Source: Neptunicella sp048268085
Lineage (GTDB): Bacteria > Pseudomonadota > Gammaproteobacteria > Enterobacterales > Alteromonadaceae
Reading direction: 5' to 3'
Assembly: GCF_048268085.1 (NCBI RefSeq)
Contig: NZ_JBLWWF010000003.1
Coordinates: 1 to 64,000 of the forward strand
DNA: 64,000 bases
The notes under the pieces were generated by a model, which was not told where the DNA came from, ran no database searches, and saw only the letters and a program-made list of their open reading frames with translations. Positions 56,831-64,000 of the stretch are shown in pieces (within the stretch, counting starts at the first letter, position 1; each line of letters opens with the position of its first letter). The translations under genes and the position numbers were made by a program.

Positions 56831-58525
56831 ATGTCTGATATTCAAAAAATTCTAGTCCCTGATGTGGGCGGTGAAGAAGTTGAAATTATTGAAATTTGTG
56901 TTGCTGTCGGTGATTCGTTGGAAGCGGATGAAGGTATTGTTACCGTTGAAACGGACAAGGCGTCTATGGACATTCCCGCTCCTTTTGCCGGTGAATTAGT
57001 CAGCTTATCGGTAAGCGTCGGTGATAAAATTAAAGAAGGCGATGTCATCGGTGAAATTAAAGCTGCGGGTGCTGCTGAACAAACCGAAAGCGAAACGCCT
57101 GAAGCAGAAAAGTCTGAACCGCAAGCGCAGGATAGCGCCGAGGTCGAAGATACTCCTGCTACTGAAGACCAAGCAGAACAAGAAACAAGTGAAACACACA
57201 GCAGTGGTGAAGCTCAGGTTATTGAAGTCACCGTACCGGATATTGGTGGTGATACTGATGTTGATGTGATTGAAGTATTAGTCGCGGCCGGTGATGTGAT
57301 CGAACAGGAAACCGGTCTGGTCACTCTAGAAACTGATAAAGCCACCATGGATGTGCCGTCGCCCAAAGCGGGTACGGTTAAAGAAGTTAAATTGAGCGTG
57401 GGTGATAAAGTTTCTCAAGGTTCATTGGTTATCTTGTTAGAAGTACAAGGTCAGGCGGCTTCGACAGAAAAAGCGCCTGCGGCAAAAGAATCAGCGCCGG
57501 CTAAACAAGATAAATCAGACGCTCAAAAGCCAACCGAAACAGCGTCTACGGAAACTAAAGCGCCACCCGCGCCACCGCTATCTAGTCAAGAAACCGTTAA
57601 TAATGGCTTGGTACATTGTTCACCGTCGGTACGTCGTATCGCTCGTGAATTTGGTGTGGATTTAACTCAAGTTAAAGGCTCTGGCCGTAAAAACCGTATT
57701 TTACGTGAAGATGTGCAAGAGTATGTTAAAGCAGAATTGGCGAAGCCCAAATCGGCAGGTGGTGTGGCGGGCGATAATGTACTGCAAATCGTGCCGGTTA
57801 AACCGGTTGATCACAGTAAATTTGGCGAAGTTGAGATTCAGCCACTGAGCCGTATTCAGAAAATATCTGGGCCGTTTTTACATCGTAACTGGGCGACAAT
57901 CCCCCATGTTACCCAGTTTGATGAAGCTGACATCACAGATATTGAATCATTTCGTAAAGAACAAAATGATTATCACGCCAAGATTAAATCTGGTCTGAAA
58001 ATCACGCCGTTGGTGTTTGTGATGAAAGCGGTGGCGAAGGCCTTAGAAAAATTCCCCACCTTTAATTCATCTTTGTCTGACGATGGCGAAAGCTTGGTAC
58101 TGAAGAAGTTTATTAATATTGGTATCGCGGTGGAAACACCGGGCGGATTGGTCGTACCGGTTATCCGTGATGTGAACAAAAAAGGTATTGAACAACTTTC
58201 TCAAGAGCTGATCGAGACCTCTAAAAAAGCCCGTGATGGCAAATTGAAAGCTGCTGATATGCAAGGTGGCACCTTTACTATTTCCAGTTTGGGTGGCATT
58301 GGTGGCACTGCGTTTACGCCAATCGTTAATGCACCGGAAGTGGCGATATTAGGTGTATCAAAATCAGAGATGAAGCCAAAGTGGAATGGCAAAGAGTTTG
58401 AGCCTCGTTTGATGGTTCCGTTGAGCTTATCTTATGACCACCGAGTGATCGATGGTGCAGTAGGCGCACGTTTCTCTACTGAAGTCGCGGCAAACTTAAC
58501 TGATTTAAGAAGGTTGGTACTTTAA
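56831..58525 (+). CDS. aceF: Dihydrolipoyllysine acetyltransferase (E2)
   Basis: E2 core of pyruvate dehydrogenase, 564 residues. Two lipoyl domains are present with modified lysines at K43 (ETDKASMD) and about K170 (ETDKATMD). They are joined by an Ala/Pro/Glu-rich linker, followed by the peripheral-subunit binding domain (SPSVRRIAREFGVDLTQVKG) and the catalytic domain with His near residue 537 (YDHRVIDGA). E. coli has three lipoyl domains; two is a common alternative. It starts 25 bases after aceE. Confidence 0.97.
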   Translation: MSDIQKILVPDVGGEEVEIIEICVAVGDSLEADEGIVTVETDKASMDIPAPFAGELVSLSVSVGDKIKEGDVIGEIKAAGAAEQTESETPEAEKSEPQAQDSAEVEDTPATEDQAEQETSETHSSGEAQVIEVTVPDIGGDTDVDVIEVLVAAGDVIEQETGLVTLETDKATMDVPSPKAGTVKEVKLSVGDKVSQGSLVILLEVQGQAASTEKAPAAKESAPAKQDKSDAQKPTETASTETKAPPAPPLSSQETVNNGLVHCSPSVRRIAREFGVDLTQVKGSGRKNRILREDVQEYVKAELAKPKSAGGVAGDNVLQIVPVKPVDHSKFGEVEIQPLSRIQKISGPFLHRNWATIPHVTQFDEADITDIESFRKEQNDYHAKIKSGLKITPLVFVMKAVAKALEKFPTFNSSLSDDGESLVLKKFINIGIAVETPGGLVVPVIRDVNKKGIEQLSQELIETSKKARDGKLKAADMQGGTFTISSLGGIGGTAFTPIVNAPEVAILGVSKSEMKPKWNGKEFEPRLMVPLSLSYDHRVIDGAVGARFSTEVAANLTDLRRLVL

Positions 58526-58586
58526 TCAAGAAATCGGTAGCATACGCCAGTTACCGATTTTAACGAATGTATACAGAATTTAATCG

Positions 58587-58612
58587 CAGCATGTTTAACA
58601 TAGAGCATGCTG
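58587..58612 (+). promoter_or_regulatory. Inverted repeat in the aceF-lpd gap
   Basis: CAGCATG (58587-58593) and CATGCTG (58606-58612) form a 7-bp inverted repeat with a 12-base centre, 29 bases before the lpd ATG within a 115-base gap. It may be an attenuating hairpin, an RNA-processing site or a regulator site controlling separate lpd expression. No T run follows. Confidence 0.4.
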
Positions 58613-58640
58613 TCACAAATAGGACAATTTGAGGTTACTC

Positions 58641-60062
58641 ATGAGCGAAATTAAAACCCAGCTAGTCGTATTAGGCGCAGGACCTGGTGGTTATTCAGCT
58701 GCCTTCCGTGCAGCCGATTTAGGAATTGAAACAGTTATTGTCGATGCCCGCGATACCTTAGGTGGTGTGTGTTTGAATGTCGGCTGTATCCCGTCAAAAG
58801 CCTTATTGCATGTGGCTAAAGTGATTGATGATGCCAAAGATATGGCCGCTCATGGCGTATCTTTTGGTGAGCCAAAAATTGATCTGGACAAAATCCGTGG
58901 TTGGAAAGACAGCGTAGTAAGCCAATTAACCAAAGGCTTATCGGGTATGTCGAAAATGCGTAAAGTTAACCATGTACAAGGCTATGGCAAGTTTACTGGT
59001 AGCAATACACTGGAGGTTGAAGGTAAAGACGGTAAAACTACCATCACTTTCGACAATGCCATTATTGCTGCCGGTTCTGAGCCAGTATCATTGCCATTTA
59101 TTCCTAAAGATGATGATCGTGTTATTGATTCTACCGGTGCCTTGGAAATGGCTGATGTACCGGAAAAAATGCTGGTGTTAGGTGGTGGTATTATCGGTCT
59201 GGAAATGGGCACGGTATACCGTGCTTTAGGTAGCCAAATCGATGTGGTTGAATTCCTTGATCAACTAGTTCCGGCGGCTGATAAAGATATCATTAAAATT
59301 TATCAGAAGTACGTTAAAGACAAATTTAACGTCATGCTGGAAACCAAAGTGACTGCTGTTGAAGCTAAAAAAGACGGCTTATATGTCAGTTTTGAAGGTA
59401 AACAGGCTCCATCTGAAGCGGTGCGTTACGATAAAGTACTTGTCGCTGTTGGCCGTCGTCCCAATGGGGCTTTACTGGATGCTGATAAAGCCGGTGTTAA
59501 GGTTGATGACCGCGGCTTTATTAATGTAGACAAGCAAATGAAAACCAATGTTGAGCATATCTTCGCTATTGGTGATTTGGTTGGTCAGCCCATGTTAGCT
59601 CATAAAGCAGTACATGAAGGTCATGTTGCCGCTGAAGTGATTGCCGGTAAGAAGCATTACTTCGATCCTAAGTGTATTCCATCTGTCGCGTATACCGATC
59701 CGGAAATTGCATGGGTGGGCTTAACAGAGAAAGAAGCCAAAGAGCAGGGTGTCAACTTTGAATCGGCTAACTTCCCCTGGGCTGCGTCAGGCCGTGCTAT
59801 CGCTTCTGGTCGTACTGAAGGAATGACCAAAATGATCTTTGATAAAGATACTGGTCGGGTTATCGGTGGTGCGATGGTTGGTATCAATGCCGGTGAAATG
59901 CTGGGTGAAATTGGTTTGGCCATCGAAATGGGCGCCGATGCAGAAGATGTGGGGCTAACTATTCACGCTCACCCAACCTTGAATGAATCTATCGGTTTAG
60001 CGGCTGAAATCTTTGAAGGTAGCATTACAGACTTGCCTAATCCAAAGGCCAAGAAAAAGTAA
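58641..60062 (+). CDS. lpdA: Dihydrolipoyl dehydrogenase (E3)
   Basis: The flavoprotein reoxidises dihydrolipoamide with NAD+ for the pyruvate and 2-oxoglutarate dehydrogenases and glycine cleavage. The 473 residues show FAD motif VVLGAGPGGYSAA, redox disulfide CLNVGCIPSK (Cys44/Cys49), NAD motif LVLGGGIIGLEMG, FAIGDLVG and the C-terminal catalytic HAHPTLNE. The ATG at 58641 follows GAGG by 6 bases; a TTG at 58629 only adds four residues. It is the last gene of the pdh cluster, with a strong terminator after it. Confidence 0.97.
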   Translation: MSEIKTQLVVLGAGPGGYSAAFRAADLGIETVIVDARDTLGGVCLNVGCIPSKALLHVAKVIDDAKDMAAHGVSFGEPKIDLDKIRGWKDSVVSQLTKGLSGMSKMRKVNHVQGYGKFTGSNTLEVEGKDGKTTITFDNAIIAAGSEPVSLPFIPKDDDRVIDSTGALEMADVPEKMLVLGGGIIGLEMGTVYRALGSQIDVVEFLDQLVPAADKDIIKIYQKYVKDKFNVMLETKVTAVEAKKDGLYVSFEGKQAPSEAVRYDKVLVAVGRRPNGALLDADKAGVKVDDRGFINVDKQMKTNVEHIFAIGDLVGQPMLAHKAVHEGHVAAEVIAGKKHYFDPKCIPSVAYTDPEIAWVGLTEKEAKEQGVNFESANFPWAASGRAIASGRTEGMTKMIFDKDTGRVIGGAMVGINAGEMLGEIGLAIEMGADAEDVGLTIHAHPTLNESIGLAAEIFEGSITDLPNPKAKKK

Positions 60063-60086
60063 TTTAGCGCCACGCGTTATAATACT

Positions 60087-60114
60087 AAAAAGGACCGCAA
60101 GGTCCTTTTTTATT
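60087..60114 (+). terminator. Intrinsic terminator of the pdh operon
   Basis: AAAAAGGACC (60087-60096), a GCAA tetraloop, then GGTCCTTTTT (60101-60110) running into TATT. It is a textbook rho-independent terminator 24 bases after the lpd stop, and the A/T arms could also serve the opposite strand. Confidence 0.92.
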
Positions 60115-60202
60115 GTTCAAACATATTTGTCAGGTGAAAAAACGCTTTTTATTCATTAGGATAAGACATCATCTCTGATTACCTCTGACTTTAAGGCTTC
60201 AT

Positions 60203-61498
60203 ATGCTGGAAAAACTATTTCAAGTCAATGCGCGTGGCAGTACGGTAAAAACCGAAGTGATCGCCGGGCTGACAACTTTTTTAACCATGGCTTATATCAT
60301 CTTTGTTAATCCATCAATTTTGGCCGAAGCCGGGATGGATCATGGTGCGGTATTTGTTGCAACGTGTTTAGCTGCTGCGGTGGGTTGTTTGATTATGGGC
60401 ATGGTGGCCAACTTGCCTATTGCTCTTGCACCGGGAATGGGACTGAATGCGTTTTTTACTTACGGTGTGGTAATGTCGATGGGGTACAGCTGGCAAGCGG
60501 CGCTGGGGGCGGTATTTTTATCCGGTATCCTGTTCTTTTTGCTTAGTGCGTTTAAAATCCGTGAATGGATTATTCAGGCAATACCACTGACCCTTAAAAA
60601 AGGTATTTCAACGGGGATTGGAGCCTTTCTGGCAATGATTGCGCTAAAAAATGCCGGTATTATTGTGGCTCATCCGGCGACGTTGGTGACGCTAGGTAAT
60701 ATTACAGATTTCGTCCCATTAATGAGTATTTTGGGCTTTTTCCTAGTGGCCGCTTTTACGGCGCGTAATCTGCCAGGAGCAGTATTACTCGCTATTTTGA
60801 TTATGACCCTAATAGGCTTATTGAGCGGTGATGTTAGCTACGACGGGGTTATTTCTACTCCTCCTTCATTAGCCCCCACTTTTTTGCAGATGGATATTCA
60901 AGCCGCCCTGGAACTCTCTATGTTAAGTGTGGTTTTTGCATTCTTGTTCGTAGACTTGTTCGATACCTCAGGCACCTTGATAGCAGTAACTCAAAAGGCG
61001 GGTTTAGCGAATAAAGATGGGCAGATGCCGGGAGGATTCGGTAAAGCGTTGTTAAGCGACAGCATGGCAACGGTGGCAGGAGCAGCGTTGGGCACCTCCA
61101 ACACCACAAGTTATATCGAAAGTGCATCCGGCGTAGCAGCTGGTGGACGTACAGGACTGACTGCGGTGGTCGTCGGCGGATTGTTTTTGCTGAGTATTTT
61201 CTTTGCTCCTTTGGCGGCAATGATCCCGGTATATGCTACGGCAGGAGCGATATTTTACGTGGCTATTTTAATGTTGTTTAGTCTAAAGGATATTGATTGG
61301 GATGATATTACTGAAGCCGCACCAGTGACGGTCGTACTGCTATTTACACCGCTGACTTTTTCAATTGCTAACGGGATTACACTGGCCTTTATTACTTATA
61401 CCTTTACCAAGGCAACGTGCGGAAAATGGCGTGAAGTGACACCGAGTGTATGGATCTTAACCCTGTTGTTTGTATTAAAGATTATCTTTGTCGGGTAA
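60203..61498 (+). CDS. NCS2 family purine permease (AzgA/AdeP-like)
   Basis: An inner-membrane purine base:proton symporter, 431 residues with 12 to 14 spans. Family landmarks are the N-terminal TEVIAGLTTFLTMAYIIFVNPSIL, APGMGLNAFFTYGVV, the substrate-site LFVDLFDTSGTLIAVTQKAG and GTSNTTSYIESASGVAAGGRTGL. These mark the hypoxanthine/guanine/adenine subgroup, not uracil or xanthine carriers; the exact base is not decidable here. It is convergent with a phosphoribosyltransferase gene, consistent with purine salvage. Confidence 0.92.
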   Translation: MLEKLFQVNARGSTVKTEVIAGLTTFLTMAYIIFVNPSILAEAGMDHGAVFVATCLAAAVGCLIMGMVANLPIALAPGMGLNAFFTYGVVMSMGYSWQAALGAVFLSGILFFLLSAFKIREWIIQAIPLTLKKGISTGIGAFLAMIALKNAGIIVAHPATLVTLGNITDFVPLMSILGFFLVAAFTARNLPGAVLLAILIMTLIGLLSGDVSYDGVISTPPSLAPTFLQMDIQAALELSMLSVVFAFLFVDLFDTSGTLIAVTQKAGLANKDGQMPGGFGKALLSDSMATVAGAALGTSNTTSYIESASGVAAGGRTGLTAVVVGGLFLLSIFFAPLAAMIPVYATAGAIFYVAILMLFSLKDIDWDDITEAAPVTVVLLFTPLTFSIANGITLAFITYTFTKATCGKWREVTPSVWILTLLFVLKIIFVG

Positions 61499-61510
61499 TC
61501 CCTGTTGATA

Positions 61511-61544
61511 AACAAAAATGGGAGCATCGGCTCCCATTTGTTTC
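61511..61544. terminator. Bidirectional terminator between permease and phosphoribosyltransferase genes
   Basis: ATGGGAGC (61518-61525) and GCTCCCAT (61530-61537) form the GC stem with a 4-base loop. The flanks AACAAAAA and TTTGTTT extend it and give T-rich tails on both strands, between two converging stops. Confidence 0.87.
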
Positions 61545-61557
61545 TGCGTCTAGCGAG

Positions 61558-62118
61558 TTATTTTAATAAATCCATAATCTCGGCCAGTTCGGTTTTACCA
61601 TTGATTATTTCATCTGGGGTTAAGCCGGATAATTCATGGGGAAAGACTAACCACTCGTCGCTTTGACGGACATAATAATCAGGCACGATGTCAACCTTGG
61701 AATTCTGTGGTTTGTACCAAGGACAGGCAACGCGAATATCACCGGGGGTATTCAAACGTGACAGCTTTTTGATTTGCTTTATCAACGCGTCAACACTGCG
61801 CCCTGAATCAAATACATCATCAACAATTAATAGCTTGTCTTCCGCGTTGGCATTTTCGATTAAGTAGTGCAAACCATGTACTTTGATTTCCTTGGATTGT
61901 TTATTGATACCATAATAGGAGGAAGTACGTACTGCGATGTGATCGGTTTCCACTTTTTTGAAGTCAAAATATTCTTGTACTGCAATCCCAATCGGTGCAC
62001 CACCTCGCCAGATGCCGATAATGTAATCTGGTCTGAAACCGTCCTCATAGACGATAGATGCTAAACGAAACGCATCCTGTAGCAGTTGCTGTGAGGTTAT
62101 AAAGTGTTTATCCGACAT
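61558..62118 (-). CDS. Purine-type phosphoribosyltransferase (COG2236-like)
   Basis: The 186-residue PRTase-fold protein has the PRPP motif LLIVDDVFDSGRSVDAL, the early loop IIGIWRGGAPIG and a C-terminal hood region (YYVRQSDEWLVFPHEL). It resembles the hypoxanthine/xanthine-guanine phosphoribosyltransferase group more than adenine or orotate enzymes. Substrate is inferred only from this and from the convergent purine permease. It would convert imported base plus PRPP to a nucleotide in the cytosol. Confidence 0.85.
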   Translation of the reverse strand: MSDKHFITSQQLLQDAFRLASIVYEDGFRPDYIIGIWRGGAPIGIAVQEYFDFKKVETDHIAVRTSSYYGINKQSKEIKVHGLHYLIENANAEDKLLIVDDVFDSGRSVDALIKQIKKLSRLNTPGDIRVACPWYKPQNSKVDIVPDYYVRQSDEWLVFPHELSGLTPDEIINGKTELAEIMDLLK

Positions 62119-62355
62119 GCTGACTCCAGCTAAAATTTAAAGACGCGAAGTATAATACACACCCTAAAGTTGTTCACTCAAACTTTGTTACATTCTGCTA
62201 GTGGATCAATTTTGCCTCTAGGCCATCTTGATCGTAAACTCGGGCACTAGTGTGATATCAAGCTACTCATTTTTTGCTTTTCCAAGTGGAGCGGGTATAT
62301 CCAACGCAGAGTCACACTCTGCTTATTTACATAACTATAAAACGATGGGAAGAAA

Positions 62356-64000
62356 ATGAATAAAATAACCCTAATTGCTTTTGCCGTTTCAACCACTTTG
62401 GGATTGGCAGCCTGTAATCCAGCACAACCTCCTCAAACTTCCGCTGAAGCTCAAGCAACGGCTACAGCTAAGCAATCCGGTATTGATTTAAATGCTATTG
62501 ATACCCAAGTCGGTCCACAAAATGACTTGTTCCGCTATGTTAACGGTAGCTGGTTAGCCAAAACGGAAATTCCCGCTGATAAATCCCGCTACAGCGTATT
62601 CAATATCCTGTATGACAACAGTCAGGTGCAGCTGAAAGAGATTATTCAAGATGCTTCCGCCATGCAGAATGCAGAGGGGAGCAATAATCAGAAGTTAGGT
62701 GATTTATATAACAGTTATATGAATGAAGAGCTGGCGGAAAAACTCGGCTATACACCCATTCAAAATGAAATAGATGCTATCGCTGCTATTGATGATGCCA
62801 GCCAGTTTGCTGCCAAAATGGGTGAATTATCTGTCATTGGGGTTGATGCACCTTTTGGTTATTATGTCTCGCCCGATGCAAAAGACCCGGGGATTTATGC
62901 GGCATATTTAGTGCAAAGTGGCCTGACTTTACCAGATAAAGATTATTACTTTAAAGACGAAGAAAAGTTCCAAAAATTCCGTGCCGCGATGGTGCAATAT
63001 GTACAAGACGTGTTGAGTGCGGTGGGTTACGACAATCCTGAACAAGCTGCCCAAAATATTATGGCGTTGGAAACCGCAATAGCAGACAAACATCTGAGTC
63101 GTGTAGAGCGTCGTGATGCAGAGAAAAATTACAATAAACGAAGTGTTGAAGAAGTCCGCGAATTGCTAAACGGCTTTGACTGGAATGCCTATGCACAAGC
63201 ATCTGGCATCGGTCAGGTCGATAAAATGGTGGTTCGTGAATACCCTTATTTTGAAGCAATTGGCGGAATATTAGCTAATACTGATTTGCAGACATTGAAA
63301 GATTATTTAACCTTCCGACTGGTGGATAACAACGCTCCACATTTAAGTAAGCAATTTGTTGATTTGAATTTCGATTTTTATTCAAAAACCTTACGTGGCG
63401 TACCTGAACAGCGTGAACGCTGGAAACGTGCAGTTGCTGCTACCAGTGGTGTGTTAGGTGAGGTGTTAGGTCAACAATATGTGAAACGTCACTTTAAACC
63501 AGAAGCCAAAGCGAAAATGGAAACTCTGGTGGGTAATCTGGTTAAAGCCTATGGTCAAAGTATCAAAGACATTGATTGGATGACCGATGAAACCAAGCAG
63601 GCTGCGCTGGAAAAACTATCCAAGTTTACACCTAAAATCGGCTATCCGGATAAATGGCGTGATTATTCTGCTTTGGAAATTAAAGCTGATGATTTAGTTG
63701 GTAATTATCAACGTTATTATCAATTTGAAACCGACTACAACAACAATCGTATTGGTCAGCCGGTCGACAAAGCCGATTGGGGCATGACACCACAAACTAT
63801 CAATGCTTACTACAGCCCAACCCGCAATGAAATTGTATTCCCAGCGGCTATATTACAACCGCCATTTTTCAATATGGATGCAGATGATGCGGTGAACTAC
63901 GGTGGCATTGGTGCCGTAATTGGTCATGAAATTGGTCATGGGTTTGATGATCAAGGCTCTAAATACGATGGTGATGGTAATTTACGTAGCTGGTGGACTG
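62356..64000 (+). CDS. M13 family metallopeptidase (PepO/neprilysin-like), 3' end outside window
   Basis: The first 548 codons of an exported zinc endopeptidase; typical members have about 690 residues, so roughly 140 are missing. The N terminus MNKITLIAFAVSTTLGLAAC is a lipoprotein signal (lipobox LAAC). The M13 N-domain is seen in DLFRYVNGSWLAKTEIP, the substrate-binding NAYYSPTRNEIVFPA precedes the zinc site, and HEIGH (His524-His528) is intact. The third ligand lies beyond the window. GGGAAG precedes the ATG. It joins the other envelope peptidases in this region. Confidence 0.95.
   Translation, partial: MNKITLIAFAVSTTLGLAACNPAQPPQTSAEAQATATAKQSGIDLNAIDTQVGPQNDLFRYVNGSWLAKTEIPADKSRYSVFNILYDNSQVQLKEIIQDASAMQNAEGSNNQKLGDLYNSYMNEELAEKLGYTPIQNEIDAIAAIDDASQFAAKMGELSVIGVDAPFGYYVSPDAKDPGIYAAYLVQSGLTLPDKDYYFKDEEKFQKFRAAMVQYVQDVLSAVGYDNPEQAAQNIMALETAIADKHLSRVERRDAEKNYNKRSVEEVRELLNGFDWNAYAQASGIGQVDKMVVREYPYFEAIGGILANTDLQTLKDYLTFRLVDNNAPHLSKQFVDLNFDFYSKTLRGVPEQRERWKRAVAATSGVLGEVLGQQYVKRHFKPEAKAKMETLVGNLVKAYGQSIKDIDWMTDETKQAALEKLSKFTPKIGYPDKWRDYSALEIKADDLVGNYQRYYQFETDYNNNRIGQPVDKADWGMTPQTINAYYSPTRNEIVFPAAILQPPFFNMDADDAVNYGGIGAVIGHEIGHGFDDQGSKYDGDGNLRSWWT

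Overview
This window is an ordinary chromosomal stretch of a gammaproteobacterium. Gene content and protein signatures fit a marine Alteromonadales (Alteromonadaceae-like) genome: recC-recB-recD without ptrA, pilA/pilC/pilD-coaE-zapD-yacG, nadC-ampE-pdhR-aceE-aceF-lpd, malate synthase G next to a DUF3612 regulator, and DPP-IV, DUF885 and M13 peptidases. I saw no rRNA, tRNA, CRISPR array, insertion sequence, phage or plasmid gene. The assignment is inference from family recognition, not from a search.

Layout. (1) 1-10.4 kb: a DUF1801 protein; the DUF3612 regulator divergent from glcB (glyoxylate to malate); secreted and membrane peptidases (DUF885, DPP-IV), a membrane glutaredoxin and PpnP. 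(2) 10.4-16.5 kb: a decayed gene fragment, an HBM-type sensor protein with no output domain, an esterase, CreA, an EamA exporter, an SDR and small conserved proteins. (3) 16.7-25.5 kb: recCBD, translationally coupled by 4-bp overlaps. (4) 25.4-36.9 kb: nitrogen assimilation and molybdenum cofactor. A nitrate transporter and a PP2C/Ser-Thr-kinase fusion run leftward; nirB-nirD-cobA-trpD2-like run rightward. Between them lie two outward-facing sigma-54 promoters and two NtrC-type boxes. A diguanylate cyclase with an ethylene-receptor-like membrane domain follows, then moaA and mobA. The nitrate reductase itself is not here. (5) 36.9-45.7 kb: a PadR/HAAS pair, ribokinase plus nucleoside hydrolase, and a leftward group of TonB-like protein, ECF sigma factor, putative anti-sigma protein and a giant TPR lipoprotein (PrsT-like). 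(6) 45.8-53.1 kb: yacG, zapD, coaE, pilD, pilC, pilA, nadC and a retropepsin-like protease on the minus strand, then ampE. pilB and ampD, expected in this neighbourhood, are missing. (7) 53.2-64 kb: pdhR and the pyruvate dehydrogenase complex genes, a purine permease convergent with a phosphoribosyltransferase, and the 5' part of an M13 peptidase gene cut by the window edge.

The most rewarding signals are three. First, a GGDEF protein has every residue known for ethylene/copper binding in ETR1 at a constant +6 offset. Second, the nitrate/nitrite intergenic region has the architecture of the enterobacterial glnA enhancer, with a sigma-54 promoter on each side. Third, a 7-bp tandem repeat family (GCTCGTA/GCTCGCA) abuts the 3' ends of two unrelated genes, once as 11 perfect copies between pilC and pilD.

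Limits: domain calls come from reading translated sequence and memory of families. Regulatory sites come from consensus matching by eye.
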